In this document: positions 8,596 through 20,119 of the stretch, piece after piece
Layout of the letters: every line of letters starts with the position of its first letter
Numbering within the stretch: the stretch's first letter is position 1
Source of the DNA: Methylobacterium sp. 77
Lineage (GTDB): Bacteria; Pseudomonadota; Alphaproteobacteria; Rhizobiales; Beijerinckiaceae
DNA: 64,000 bases
Direction of reading: 5' to 3'
NCBI RefSeq assembly: GCF_000372825.1
Contig: NZ_KB910516.1
Coordinates: 4,600,958-4,664,957, forward strand
Notes under the pieces: model-generated
Database searches by the model: none
Told to the model about the DNA's origin: nothing
The model's input: the letters and a program-made list of their open reading frames with translations, nothing else
Program-made: the position numbers and the translations under genes

Positions 8596-9051
8596 AGTTT
8601 CGGCTGCTCAAGATTTACTCAGCCGCCAGCCGCGAGCCTTCAGTGCGGTCCGACATTAATCCTCGGTCGACAACAAAATTCTCAGGCGGGTTATCGCCGT
8701 TGTCCTGAAGGTAGGGAATTGCGTCCTAGCAATAGTCACGAATATCGCGAGCACGGGAGAGGCTACGCGTGCGGGTGAATGATGGGAACACGCCGGCACG
8801 AGAAGAGCCAAATCACACGGAACCTCGCCCGCACGGGTTCTGACGCCGGTCCGACTAAGTATTCACGCCAATCCAGCTCCCGGCCCTAGACCCCATCGGG
8901 CATTCGCGACCTCCCTGAAACGCGGCGTCTCGGGAGCGAACGCCCGAAGGAATGGCGAGTGATTCGCGAAGGTATTCGACGTGGGTTCACGGCCGTTGGC
9001 GATATCGCCCGGCCATCCGCCATTCCGTCACGTTCTGTCGATGCGGACACG
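8596..9051. other. Gene-poor interval upstream of the grxD terminator
   Basis: About 450 bases without a convincing reading frame on either strand. Base composition is close to the neighbours. The short frames present lack ribosome sites and recognisable protein features. I see no RNA gene, repeat or operator. Confidence 0.5.
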
Positions 9052-9073
9052 AAAAAGGGCGCTCTCGCGCCCT
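9052..9073 (-). terminator. Rho-independent terminator of grxD
   Basis: On the minus strand a seven-base-pair stem (AGGGCGC/GCGCCCT, loop GAGA) is followed directly by five T residues. It lies 33 bases beyond the grxD stop codon. Confidence 0.85.
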
Positions 9074-9105
9074 AGATCGATCGTCGAAGGTGGGAAGATA
9101 CCGGT

Positions 9106-9447
9106 TCAGGCGACGGCGGCCGCCTTTACGGGAACGCCCTTCTCGGAGAGGAACTGCTGCAATTCGCCCGACTGGAACATCTCGCGGGTGATGTCGCAGC
9201 CGCCGACGAATTCGCCCTTCACGTAGATCTGCGGGATCGTCGGCCAGTTCGAGAAGGCCTTGATGCCGTCGCGGATCGCCATGTCGTCGAGGACGTTCAC
9301 GCCCTTGAACGGCACTTCGAGGTAATTGAGGATTTGCACGACCTGGCCGGAGAAGCCGCACATGGGGAATTGCGGCGTGCCCTTCATGAACACGACCACG
9401 TCCTGGGACTCGATCTCGGCCTTGATGGCGGTGTTGGTGTCGGTCAT
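9106..9447 (-). CDS. grxD: Monothiol glutaredoxin, Grx4 family
   Basis: 113 aa cytosolic protein. The CGFS active site (Cys30) and the glutathione-binding WPTIPQIYVKGEFVGGCDI block define the class II monothiol glutaredoxins that carry [2Fe-2S] clusters, often as a heterodimer with BolA. A bolA gene is indeed nearby (10024-10260), separated by a DUF29 gene. All are transcribed in the same direction downstream of purL, so the four may form one operon ending at the terminator at 9052-9073. Confidence 0.95.
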   Translation of the reverse strand: MTDTNTAIKAEIESQDVVVFMKGTPQFPMCGFSGQVVQILNYLEVPFKGVNVLDDMAIRDGIKAFSNWPTIPQIYVKGEFVGGCDITREMFQSGELQQFLSEKGVPVKAAAVA

Positions 9448-9491
9448 GAAAAATCCTCTCGAATAGGAAGACGGCGCCTTACAGGCTGAGG

Positions 9492-10001
9492 TCAGTGTTT
9501 TTCCGGCGATTTCAAGATCGTCGATTCCGCGATCTTCAACAGCGCCGCGTCAATATCGAATGGGCTCACCAGCAGATCGTCCGGTCCCAGAGGGCATTCA
9601 GACGGCAAATTGGGGATCAGCATATCGCCGTATGCGGCCAGCCCCAACTTGGCGAGTTCCCGGGACGAGCTCCAGACCTTGTCCCAATTGATGCGCTGTC
9701 GCATCGAGCGTTCGTAACGGCCCATGGCGGCGATCTGGAAAGCCCCGATCTCCTTTCGCCAATGCTCGGCGGAAGGAATGCCGGGTGCCGATAGACGCTT
9801 CAGGAGATGCGCCAAGGTCTGCGTGAGCAGGCTTTCCACCGCTTGGACCTGCGAACGCCCCACGCTCTCGATCTCCTCGGCGACGTTCTCCCAATCCAGC
9901 ATGTTCGACAGGTCGGGACGCCGCGCGAGTTCGCGCAGAGCGGCCGCCTGACGCTCGGTCCAGGTCACGATGTCGTCGTCGTAGAGGCTCGGCTGGTCCA
10001 T
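9492..10001 (-). CDS. DUF29 family protein
   Basis: 169 aa from the ATG at 10001. The DUF29 signature is clear: YDDDIVTWTERQAAALRE, then the DWENVAEEIESVGRSQ motif and a basic helical region (HLLKRL), with WRKEIGAFQ and a C-terminal aliphatic helix. DUF29 proteins are small helical proteins, widespread in alphaproteobacteria and cyanobacteria, of unknown function and often present in many copies. The frame continues upstream to 10223, but that part overlaps bolA in another frame and is Arg/Ser-rich shadow. Its position between bolA and grxD may be incidental. Confidence 0.88.
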   Translation of the reverse strand: MDQPSLYDDDIVTWTERQAAALRELARRPDLSNMLDWENVAEEIESVGRSQVQAVESLLTQTLAHLLKRLSAPGIPSAEHWRKEIGAFQIAAMGRYERSMRQRINWDKVWSSSRELAKLGLAAYGDMLIPNLPSECPLGPDDLLVSPFDIDAALLKIAESTILKSPEKH

Positions 10002-10023
10002 CGGGACGCCCTGTTGATCGGCC

Positions 10024-10260
10024 TCAATCCTGCGGGACGCCCGTCGTGAGCGCAAGAGCGTGGAGCACGCCCCCCATCCGCCCCTGAAGCGCGCCGTAGA
10101 CGAGCTGGTGCTGGGCCACACGCGTCTTGCCCTTGAAGGCAGACGAGATGACCGTGGCGGCGTAATGGTCGCCGTCGCCGGCCAGATCCTTGATCTCGAT
10201 CGTGGCGTCGGGCAGCGCCTCACGGATCATGGCCTCGATCTCGCGCGCATCCATCGGCAT
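10024..10260 (-). CDS. BolA family protein
   Basis: 78 aa. BolA-type alpha/beta fold with the family pattern MIREALPDATIEIKDLAGDGDHYAATV, then the conserved FKGKTRVAQHQLVYGAL helix containing the likely cluster-ligand His. The short length and the GDGDHY loop are closer to the IbaG/BolA2-like subgroup than to E. coli BolA. Partners of this group are monothiol glutaredoxins; grxD is two genes downstream, so a [2Fe-2S] transfer role is probable. It starts 25 bases after purL ends. Confidence 0.93.
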   Translation of the reverse strand: MPMDAREIEAMIREALPDATIEIKDLAGDGDHYAATVISSAFKGKTRVAQHQLVYGALQGRMGGVLHALALTTGVPQD

Positions 10261-10285
10261 CGGACGTATCCTTTTCGCTTGAAGT

Positions 10286-12505
<2,220 letters not shown>

Positions 12506-12620
12506 GCGAGCCCTCTCGACCGCTCAGGCGCGTCTCGGACAGTCCCCTGTGGACGGGACCTGCGCGAGGTGAACCAAGTTGGCTCGGCTCTAGAGTGTAA
12601 GCGCCCGTGCTGGCAACACG

Positions 12621-13970
12621 TCAAAGCGGCGTCCGGCCATGCGCCTTCGACGAAAGTCGTCCCACGGCCGATTTCCGCACAGGCAGCCTGCCGGTGCCGC
12701 GACACCGGTCGATGATGCTGTGGACAGGCTCCGGGCCGGCGACGAAGGCGACGTAGTCGAACGCGTCCGGGTCGAGGCTCGACATCAGAAGCTGGAAATG
12801 CATGCGGAACAGGTTCCACTTGCGCCGCGCGATGATCTTGCGCTCGATCAGGTCGGTGATGCGGACATGGATCTCGACAGGCCGGTGATCCGGCGGCGAC
12901 GGCACGCCCGAGGCGGTGAGCACGTCGCGGTCGTGGACCGAGAGCCAGTCCCATTTCGCGCGGACGTCGAGCCAGCGGATCTGCGGAGCCGCCGCGACCC
13001 GCGAGAGCGCCGCGCGCATCTCGGCGGCGGGCGAATCGAGGGTGATCCACGGGATCACGCTGCCGATGCTCACGAACGAGACCGGCGTTCCGCGCCGACC
13101 GAAATCCGGATCCCGCGCGAGGATCCGGTCGAGGGCCTCGATGCCGAGGAAACTCGACGAGGAATGTCCGATGACGACGATCTCGGAGGCCTTGCCCTCG
13201 GCAGCGCGGATCTCGTCGGCGAAGGCGTCGAGGCGGCCGCGCATGCGGGTCTCGGTGCCGCTGGCATGGTCGTAGGTGAAGGCGGTGTCGTCCACGAGAT
13301 GGGCGACGTAGAACGGCTTGCCGCGCGTCAGGCGCATCAGACCGAGATGGATCGCAAAGGCGAGGACGGGGATCGCCGCGAGGCTCCAGGGCCGCCATTG
13401 CGCCGGCCCGAGCCAGGCGGGAAGTGCCGCCAGCACGAGGGAGATTACGACCAGCGCGGCATAGATCGCGTGGACGCCGACGATGACGCGGGCGAAGCGC
13501 TTCGCCTCGGCGCGGAAGCGTTTGACGTAGCCGCTGCGATAGAGCCGCCACCAGAGAGCCGGCACCTCGACCAGACGCCGCAGGGTCGAACGCGGAAACC
13601 GGGCGCGGACGATGTCGTCCCAGCGCAGCAGGGTGTAGCGCGTCGGCGCGCCATCGGCCTCCACCTGCCAATCGAGGCGCAGGCCGTCCGCGGACCGCGC
13701 CGGATCGCTCACTCTGATCGCCATGCCGCGCCGGACGGCGGTCAGCCGGCTCTCCCGGCGGAAGAGGCCCCAATAGGTCTCGGGCTCACGCGGGTCGAAA
13801 CCCGGCATGTAGAAGATCTGGCGAGGCAGGATGTCGGGGGCCGGCGTTTCCGAAGCGATGGCGCGGGTATCCGTGAGGCGGGGCAAAGAGACTTGGGCGT
13901 GCCCGCGAGCGGAACGCCGGATCCGGTCCCTACACGATCGGGCGGGCTTCGCACGAGTGCGAAACCGCAT
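12621..13970 (-). CDS. Membrane-associated alpha/beta-hydrolase-like protein
   Basis: About 449 aa, family not named with certainty. Two hydrophobic helices at about 175-235 (a VVISLVLAALPAWL type segment and the SLAAIPVLAFAIHLGLM segment) split an N-terminal domain from a C-terminal one that has IVVIGHSSSSFLGIEALDRI, the nucleophile elbow G-H-S-S-S of an alpha/beta hydrolase. A catalytic acid and His cannot be assigned securely. The frame is open far upstream (to 15446) through antisense of recQ; the ATG at 13970, just outside recQ, was chosen. It could be a lipase-like or lipid-modifying membrane enzyme. Confidence 0.7.
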   Translation of the reverse strand: MRFRTRAKPARSCRDRIRRSARGHAQVSLPRLTDTRAIASETPAPDILPRQIFYMPGFDPREPETYWGLFRRESRLTAVRRGMAIRVSDPARSADGLRLDWQVEADGAPTRYTLLRWDDIVRARFPRSTLRRLVEVPALWWRLYRSGYVKRFRAEAKRFARVIVGVHAIYAALVVISLVLAALPAWLGPAQWRPWSLAAIPVLAFAIHLGLMRLTRGKPFYVAHLVDDTAFTYDHASGTETRMRGRLDAFADEIRAAEGKASEIVVIGHSSSSFLGIEALDRILARDPDFGRRGTPVSFVSIGSVIPWITLDSPAAEMRAALSRVAAAPQIRWLDVRAKWDWLSVHDRDVLTASGVPSPPDHRPVEIHVRITDLIERKIIARRKWNLFRMHFQLLMSSLDPDAFDYVAFVAGPEPVHSIIDRCRGTGRLPVRKSAVGRLSSKAHGRTPL

Positions 13971-14035
13971 CAGGCATCGCCGGCTGACGGCATCGTTTCT
14001 CCCGAATCCCGGTTCCGACTTTTCGGGATGCGGCT

Positions 14036-15877
14036 CTAGCCTTGCGACAGGTACTCGGCGATGGCCGCGACGAAGCGGTCTCCATAGGCGTCGCGCTTGC
14101 GCTCGCCGACGCCGTGCACCGTGCGCAGGGCGTAGAGGTCGACCGGCTTGGCCTTGGCCATCTCGATCAGGGTCCGGTCGGGGAAGACCATGAAGGCCGC
14201 GATGCCCTCGGTGCGGGCGATGGTCGCGCGCAGGCCCCTGAGATGCTGGAACAAAGCTTCCGTCGCCGGATCGAGATCGAGCGTCGCGTCCTCGCGCGCC
14301 GCGCCGCCGCGCTTGCGGTCGCGCGGCTCGGCGAGTTTCGGTTCGGGATCGGGCCGCATCTGGATCGCTTCGCGGCCGAACAGGATGGCCTCGCCCTTCT
14401 CGGTGAGTGAGAGACCGCCGAAACCGTCGTCGTTCTCCGTGACGGCGCCGGCGGCGAAGAGCTGGCGCAGCATCGCCCGCCATGCCGGCAATGGCTTGTC
14501 GGCGCCGACGCCGAAGGTCTTCAGGGCAGCGTGGCCGTTGCGGCGGATCTGGTCGGATTCCTTGCCGTGGACCACGTCGCAGACATAGGCGGCGCCGAAC
14601 CTCTGGCCCGTGCGGACGATGGCCGAGAGCAGCTTCTGCGCCGGCACGGTGGCATCGATGAGGGAGATGCCGCTCCGGCAGAGATCGCAGCGGCCGCACG
14701 GCTCGCTGGCCTCGTCGAAGTAACCGAGCAGCGACTGGCGCCGGCAGGTGGCCCCCTCGCACAGGGCGATCATCGCCTCGAGCTTGCGCCGCTCGACCCG
14801 GCGGCGCTCGTCGGGCACGTCCTTCTCGTCGATCTGGCGCCGGCGCAGGGACATGTCGTCGAGGCCGTAGATGGTGAGCGTGTCGGCCGGCAGTCCGTCG
14901 CGACCGGCGCGGCCGATCTCCTGGTAATAGCCCTCGACGTTGGAGGGCATGTCGGCATGGCAGACGAAGCGCACGTCGGGTTTGTTGATGCCCATGCCGA
15001 ACGCCACCGTGGCGGTCATCACCACCCCGTCCTCCTGCAGGAACGTGTCCTGGTTCTTCATCCGCGTGCCCTGGTCGAGGCCGGCATGGTAGGGCAGGGC
15101 ATTGAAACCGTCCTTGGCGAGGACGTCCGCGAGCTGCTCGGTGCGCTTCCTCGACGAGCAGTAGATGATCCCGCTCTCCGAGCGCCGATGCTTGAGGAAG
15201 CGCTCGATCTGACGCGTCGGATTGTCCTTCGGCGCGAAGGTCAGGCGGATGTTCGGCCGGTCGAAGGAATGGACGAAGGCCTTGAGGTCGCGGCCGGCCG
15301 GGAACAGCCGTTCGGTGATGTCGGCCCGCGTCGCCTTGTCGGCGGTGGCGGTGAGCGCGAGGGTCTGGACGTTGCCGAGCGCTTCGCGGGCGCGGGCGAG
15401 ATCGCGGTATTCGGGCCGGAAGTCGTGGCCCCATTGCGAGACGCAATGGGCCTCGTCCACGGCGAGCCGCCGCACGCCGGCCCCGCGCAGGGCCTCGATC
15501 AACCCCTCCATCATCAGTCGCTCGGGCGAGACGAAGAGCAGGCGCAGGTCGCCCGAGCGGATCTTGCGCCAGGTCTCGCGGGAGGCCGCCTCGGCCACCG
15601 ACGAGTTAAGCGTCGCCGCCTCGACGCCGAAGCCGATCATCTGCTGGACCTGATCGTGCATCAGCGCGATCAGCGGCGAGACCACCACGGTGAGCGAGGA
15701 TTCGACCAGGGCGGGAAGCTGGTAGGTCATCGACTTGCCCGACCCCGTCGGCATCACCGCGAACACGTCGGTCCCGTCGAGAACGGCACCGATCACCTCG
15801 TCCTGGCCGGGCCGGAAATCGTCGTAGCCGAAGGTCTTCTTCAGGGCGCGTCGAGCTTCGTCGAGGCGGTCGGTCAT
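14036..15877 (-). CDS. recQ: ATP-dependent DNA helicase RecQ
   Basis: 613 aa. 3'-5' helicase acting in recombination and fork repair. In order: [13 protein letters not shown]-motif region, Walker A ([14 protein letters not shown]), DEAH box ([19 protein letters not shown]), helicase C-terminal domain with the [14 protein letters not shown] and [10 protein letters not shown] motifs, zinc-binding cysteines ([10 protein letters not shown], then CGRCDLC), winged helix, and an HRDC domain over the last 80 residues. Length and domain set are normal. Confidence 0.97.
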   Translation of the reverse strand: MTDRLDEARRALKKTFGYDDFRPGQDEVIGAVLDGTDVFAVMPTGSGKSMTYQLPALVESSLTVVVSPLIALMHDQVQQMIGFGVEAATLNSSVAEAASRETWRKIRSGDLRLLFVSPERLMMEGLIEALRGAGVRRLAVDEAHCVSQWGHDFRPEYRDLARAREALGNVQTLALTATADKATRADITERLFPAGRDLKAFVHSFDRPNIRLTFAPKDNPTRQIERFLKHRRSESGIIYCSSRKRTEQLADVLAKDGFNALPYHAGLDQGTRMKNQDTFLQEDGVVMTATVAFGMGINKPDVRFVCHADMPSNVEGYYQEIGRAGRDGLPADTLTIYGLDDMSLRRRQIDEKDVPDERRRVERRKLEAMIALCEGATCRRQSLLGYFDEASEPCGRCDLCRSGISLIDATVPAQKLLSAIVRTGQRFGAAYVCDVVHGKESDQIRRNGHAALKTFGVGADKPLPAWRAMLRQLFAAGAVTENDDGFGGLSLTEKGEAILFGREAIQMRPDPEPKLAEPRDRKRGGAAREDATLDLDPATEALFQHLRGLRATIARTEGIAAFMVFPDRTLIEMAKAKPVDLYALRTVHGVGERKRDAYGDRFVAAIAEYLSQG

Positions 15878-16048
15878 GAAGGGCCCGTCATCGCGGTGAG
15901 GAGAGGGCGGCAGGCGGATGCCGCGCCCGGCATCGTCGACGCGGCGGCCCCGTCGTTACGGCCGCCGGTTGCCAGGACGGTGGCTTTGACGGCCCCGAGC
16001 CGCGAGGTCAATCGCCCGGCGGCCTCCCCGGCCTCGATGGCGGGCGGT

Positions 16049-16663
16049 TCAGCGGGCGGCGATCGCGACGGCGGCGCCGGCCATGACCGCACCGGCTCCA
16101 CGGTTGAGCAGCTGCCGAGCCCTGGCGGAACTCATCACGTGCCGAGCCCTTGCGGCCGCGAAGACGTAGCCGGAGAGAATGGAGCCGAGGACCAGAACGA
16201 TGGTGACGCTGAGCTCGGCCAGTCCAAGGGCATCGACCTCCGCGAGGTCGATCACCGTGGGCAGCAGGGCGAGGAAGAACAGGATCACCTTCGGGTTGCC
16301 GAGGGTGATGGCGAGGCCGGCCGTGAACAGGCGCAGGGCTCCCTTGTCGCCCAGGGGAGGCGCTTCGACCGCGCCGGCGCGGGAGGTCCAGGCTCGGTAG
16401 GCCAGGAAGGCGAGATAGAGCGCGCTGGCATATTTCAGGGCGACGAGGAGCGGCCCCAGGGTCTGCGCGATCAGCGCGAAGCCGCCCACCGCCACGGCGA
16501 ACCACATCAGGTCGCCGACGATGTAGCCCGCGACGAAGGCACCGATGCCGCGCGTGCCGCTGGCGAGAACGCGCGCCACCAGGGCGGCGATGCCGGGTCC
16601 GGGCGAGGCCACGGCGACCGCATAGACGGCGACGAAGATGACGAGATGCGAAAGGGAGATCAC
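16049..16663 (-). CDS. LysE/RhtB-family amino-acid exporter
   Basis: 204 aa, about six transmembrane helices. The family hallmark SPGPGIAALVARVLASG near the N-terminus, the GxxxG-like AGYIVGDLMWF helix, LYLAFLAYRAW and the GNPKVILFFLALLP motif are present. Members export amino acids or homoserine lactones across the inner membrane; the substrate cannot be predicted. About 170 bases separate it from recQ. Confidence 0.93.
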   Translation of the reverse strand: MISLSHLVIFVAVYAVAVASPGPGIAALVARVLASGTRGIGAFVAGYIVGDLMWFAVAVGGFALIAQTLGPLLVALKYASALYLAFLAYRAWTSRAGAVEAPPLGDKGALRLFTAGLAITLGNPKVILFFLALLPTVIDLAEVDALGLAELSVTIVLVLGSILSGYVFAAARARHVMSSARARQLLNRGAGAVMAGAAVAIAAR

Positions 16664-16803
16664 ACTTGCTCCTGGCGGCGGCTGCGCGCGAGGACGGACC
16701 GGGAGGTCGCCTCTTAAGCCACCCGAAAGGAGATGTCTGCTTAGTGTGGGAAAGCGTCAGCGGGTCCTTGCCGCAGGACGACAGACGACCGGCGAGCTGT
16801 CCA

Positions 16804-16959
16804 ATGATGGTCCTTCCCTTCCTCGGTTTCGCGGGTGCCACGGGAGCGGCCATCGCCGGAAGGCGCGGTCTCGCGCTGATCGCCTGGGGATTGTCCCTGG
16901 CCGTGCTGCTGGCCTTGTTCCGCGAGCACGCCTCGGACGCCCTGTATCTCGTCTTCTGA
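16804..16959 (+). CDS. DUF5993 family small membrane protein
   Basis: 51 aa (or 50 aa from the second ATG at 16807). Two short hydrophobic helices separated by a basic AGRRGL turn, ending FREHASDALYLVF, the pattern of DUF5993. Genes of this family are usually found directly upstream of dsbB-like genes, as here (10-base gap). The frame extends upstream to 16666, but those codons read as shadow sequence. The role is unknown, perhaps accessory to the disulfide-forming membrane protein. Confidence 0.75.
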   Translation: MMVLPFLGFAGATGAAIAGRRGLALIAWGLSLAVLLALFREHASDALYLVF

Positions 16960-16969
16960 AGGTCACGGA

Positions 16970-17596
16970 ATGGTCGTGCCGTCCCTCGCCCGCGCGCTGA
17001 ATGCCGCCGGCCTTCTCGGCTGCAGCCTCATCCTGCTGGTCGCGTTCTGGTATCAGATCGTTCTCGGCGAGTTGCCCTGCCCGCTCTGCGTGCTCCAACG
17101 GGCCGCCTTCACCGCGGCGGGGCTGGGGCTCGTCCTCAACATCTGCGATCGGCCGAGACCGTCGCATTATGCCATCGTCATCCTCAGCGCGGTGATCGGC
17201 GGCGCGATCTCGGCGAGACAGACCGCGCTGCATATCGCGCCGGGCACCGGCACCTACGGAGAGGCGCTGTTCGGCCTTCACTTCTACGTCTGGGCGCTGA
17301 TCGCCTTCGTCGGCATCATCGTCGGGATCGCCATCCTGTGCCTCTGGGACGCGCAATTCGCGCCGGAGCCGCCCGCGAGGCGGGCCGAACCGGTCTTCGT
17401 GCTGGGCCAAACGATGGTGACCGAGACGACGAGCCTTCCCGGCGCACGAGCCGGCGCGTTCGGCCTGGCGACGGTCTTCCTGTTTCTCGCCGTCGCCCTG
17501 GCCAATGCCGGCTCGACCTTCGCCGAATGCGGTCTCGGCCTGTGCCCGGACAATCCGGTCAGCTACGAAATGATCGATCGGCTGCTCGGGCGCTGA
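16970..17596 (+). CDS. DsbB-family disulfide bond formation protein
   Basis: 208 aa inner-membrane protein with four or five helices. The first periplasmic pair is CPLC (Cys37/Cys40, ELPCPLCVLQRAAF) and a second pair lies near the C-terminus in AECGLGLCPDNP, longer-spaced than in E. coli DsbB. It should re-oxidise a DsbA-like thioredoxin by passing electrons to quinone. No dsbA is adjacent. Coupled to the DUF5993 gene upstream. Compared with E. coli DsbB (176 aa) it is somewhat long, with an extra loop at about 125-160. Confidence 0.88.
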   Translation: MVVPSLARALNAAGLLGCSLILLVAFWYQIVLGELPCPLCVLQRAAFTAAGLGLVLNICDRPRPSHYAIVILSAVIGGAISARQTALHIAPGTGTYGEALFGLHFYVWALIAFVGIIVGIAILCLWDAQFAPEPPARRAEPVFVLGQTMVTETTSLPGARAGAFGLATVFLFLAVALANAGSTFAECGLGLCPDNPVSYEMIDRLLGR

Positions 17597-17609
17597 CGAC
17601 GCGCGGCGC

Positions 17610-18755
17610 TCAGGCGGAAACGATGTGTCCGTCGGCGACCGAGACCATATCGGCCCGGCCTTCGAGCTCCGTGAACAGGGCCGGATCGGCCCCCGTCATC
17701 CAGACCTGCCCCTGCAACGCGGCCAGGGCGTCGAACAGCCCCGCGCGTCGCCTCGGATCGAGATGGGCGGCGACCTCGTCGAGCAGGATGATCGGCGCGA
17801 TGCCGCACATGGCCTGAACCAGGCGCGCATGGGCGAGGACGAGGCCGATCAGCAGCGCCTTCTGCTCGCCGGTGGACGCCGTGGCCGCGGGGACGTCCTT
17901 CGGGCCATGCCGGACGACCAGATCCGTCGCCTGCGGGCCGATGAGGGTGCGGCCGGCGGCGCGGTCGCGGTGGCGGCCCTGGCGCAGGGCGGCGCGGAAA
18001 CGGTCTTCCGCCTCCAGGGCCGGCCAGACGGCGACGAGGTCGTCGAGATCGCCCTCCAGCCTCACCCCGGCCCAGGGGAAGGGTTGCGCGTCGTCGCGGC
18101 TCTCGGCGATGAGGCGGTCGAGCCGCTCGGCCGTCTCCCGCCGTGCCAGAGCCACCGCGACGCCGAGTTCGGCGACCTCGCGCTCGATCGCGTCGAGCCA
18201 TTGCCCGTCGCTGGGGCGCTCCTCGAGCAGGCGGTTGCGCGAGCGTAGCGCCCGCTCCAGGGCGTTGACCCGTGCACCGTGCGTCGCATCGACGGCGAGG
18301 ACGAGGCGGTCGAGGAAGCGGCGGCGGTCGCCGGCGGGGCCGCGAAACAGGCCGTCGAGATCGGGCGTCAGCCAGACCACCCGCAGGAATTCCGAGAAGG
18401 CCACCGGAGAGCCCACGGTCTCGCCGTCGATCCGGCACAGCCGCGTGCTCCGGCCATCGCCCACGGCCGGCTCGTAGCCCGTGCCGATGCGATGGTCGTC
18501 CTCGCCCTGGCGGAGAGCGAGGGAGACGGCGAAGCCGCCGGGGCCGGCGTTCCGCGCCATGCTCGACAGGTCCGCCCGCCGCAGACCGCGGCCGGGAGAG
18601 AACAGCGAGATGGATTCGAGCAGGTTGGTCTTGCCCGCCCCGTTCTCGCCGACGAGCGCGACGAAACGGCTCCCGACCGAGAGGTCGAGATCGGCATGGT
18701 TGCGAAAATCGCGGCAGATGACTCGGGTGAGACACAGACCGACCCCCGACGACAC
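17610..18755 (-). CDS. recF: DNA replication and repair protein RecF
   Basis: 381 aa from a GTG at 18755 preceded by the strong ribosome site GGAGG seven bases upstream; the frame has no ATG near the family start. RecF loads RecA at gapped DNA with RecO and RecR. LTRVICRDFRNHADLDL, Walker A GENGAGKTNLLESI, SPGRGLR, the ABC-type signature region (ASTGEQKALLIGL) and Walker B (IILLDEVAAHLD) are all present. It follows dnaN with 68 bases between, the usual dnaA-dnaN-recF order. Confidence 0.96.
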   Translation of the reverse strand: MSSGVGLCLTRVICRDFRNHADLDLSVGSRFVALVGENGAGKTNLLESISLFSPGRGLRRADLSSMARNAGPGGFAVSLALRQGEDDHRIGTGYEPAVGDGRSTRLCRIDGETVGSPVAFSEFLRVVWLTPDLDGLFRGPAGDRRRFLDRLVLAVDATHGARVNALERALRSRNRLLEERPSDGQWLDAIEREVAELGVAVALARRETAERLDRLIAESRDDAQPFPWAGVRLEGDLDDLVAVWPALEAEDRFRAALRQGRHRDRAAGRTLIGPQATDLVVRHGPKDVPAATASTGEQKALLIGLVLAHARLVQAMCGIAPIILLDEVAAHLDPRRRAGLFDALAALQGQVWMTGADPALFTELEGRADMVSVADGHIVSA

Positions 18756-18823
18756 GTCGGTGCCTCCGGTGGACTGAACTGTGGTGTCCGATCGGTCTGG
18801 AATAATCGGCGAAACGACCTCGG

Positions 18824-19945
18824 TCACACCCGCATCGGCATCAGCACATACAGCGCCGAGGCGCCCTCGCGGTCCTGGATCAGGGTCGGCGAGCCGGGAT
18901 CGGCGAGCTTGAACAGGGCGGTGTCGCCCTCGAGCTGGCCGGTGATGTCGAGAAGGTAGCGGGCGTTGAAGCCGATATCGAGGGCGGAGGCGTCGTAATC
19001 GACGTCGAGTTCTTCCGTGGCGCTGCCGGAATCCGGATTGTTGACGGAGAGGGCGAGGCGGCCCTCCTGCACGGCGAGCTTCACGGCGCGCCCGCGCTCG
19101 GACGAGATCGTGGAGACGCGGTCGACGGCGCGGGCGAACTCGTCGCGCTGTACGGTGAGGAACTTGTCGTTCCCCGTCGGGATCACCCGCTGGTAATCGG
19201 GGAAGGTCCCGTCGATGAGCTTGGAGATCAGGGTCACGCCGCTGGCGAAGCGGAAGCGGATCTTGGCGGACGACAGATCGATCTCGACGATCTCGCCACC
19301 GTCTTCCACCAGCTTCTGGATCTCGGCCACGGCCTTGCGCGGCACGATGATGCCCGGCATGCCCCGGCTGCCTTCGGGGGCGTCGATCTCGACCCTGGCG
19401 AGGCGATGGCCGTCGGTGGCGACAGCCCGCATCTTCAACGCCCCGTCGACGTCGATCGTGTGGAGGTAGATGCCGTTGAGGTAATAGCGCGTCTCCTCGG
19501 TGGAGATCGCGAACTGCGTCTTGTCGATGAGGCGCTTGAGGTCGCTCGCGGCGATGGCGAAGCGGGTGCCGAGTTCGCCGGCGGCGAGATCGGGAAAGTC
19601 TCCCTCGGGCAGGGCGCCGAGGGAGAAGCGCGAGCGGCCCGAACGGATCGTCATCTGGCCGGTCTCGCCGCTGGTCTCGAGCGAGACCTGCGCGCCGTCG
19701 GGGAGCTTGCGCACGATGTCGTAGATCACGTGCGCCGGCACCGTGGTGGCGCCCGGATCGACGATGTCGGCCGGCACGGATTCCGTCACCTCGATGTCGA
19801 GGTCGGTCGCCTTCAGCTCCAATCCGCCGGCCCCGCTGCGCAGGAGCACGTTGGAGAGGATCGGGATCGTGTTGCGACGCTCCACCACGCGATGCACGTG
19901 GCCGAGCGATCGAAGGAGAGCCGCGCGCTCGACAGTGACTTTCAT
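18824..19945 (-). CDS. dnaN: DNA polymerase III beta subunit (sliding clamp)
   Basis: 373 aa, the standard clamp length, three repeated clamp folds. It starts [24 protein letters not shown] and ends in the characteristic [10 protein letters not shown] tail, with [11 protein letters not shown] in the first domain and the conserved [12 protein letters not shown] block in the third. It encircles DNA and tethers polymerase III. It lies between dnaA (174 bases upstream) and recF. Confidence 0.98.
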   Translation of the reverse strand: MKVTVERAALLRSLGHVHRVVERRNTIPILSNVLLRSGAGGLELKATDLDIEVTESVPADIVDPGATTVPAHVIYDIVRKLPDGAQVSLETSGETGQMTIRSGRSRFSLGALPEGDFPDLAAGELGTRFAIAASDLKRLIDKTQFAISTEETRYYLNGIYLHTIDVDGALKMRAVATDGHRLARVEIDAPEGSRGMPGIIVPRKAVAEIQKLVEDGGEIVEIDLSSAKIRFRFASGVTLISKLIDGTFPDYQRVIPTGNDKFLTVQRDEFARAVDRVSTISSERGRAVKLAVQEGRLALSVNNPDSGSATEELDVDYDASALDIGFNARYLLDITGQLEGDTALFKLADPGSPTLIQDREGASALYVLMPMRV

Positions 19946-20119
19946 CGCAACAACTCGTGGTCATTCGGAAAAACGTCGCCGACCCCGACATGAAAACGGG
20001 TCGAGCCGGCGGCTTGGCCGGTGAACTTGGCGAAGGGCCTGTCCGAACGCAAGTGCGAGGGACGCTCTATCCAGGGCAATGCGGGACGAGTATCGCCCGC
20101 ATCGCCCCGTTCACGGCGA

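Noticed and set aside
13971..15446. Upstream extension of the hydrolase-like frame (12621) through recQ
   Set aside because: It overlaps recQ in the same direction but another frame and reads as Arg/Pro-rich shadow, so the start at 13970 was used.
14531..16717. 728-codon plus-strand frame opposite recQ and lysE
   Set aside because: Spans two genes and their gap in antisense; no motif and no ribosome site. Shadow.
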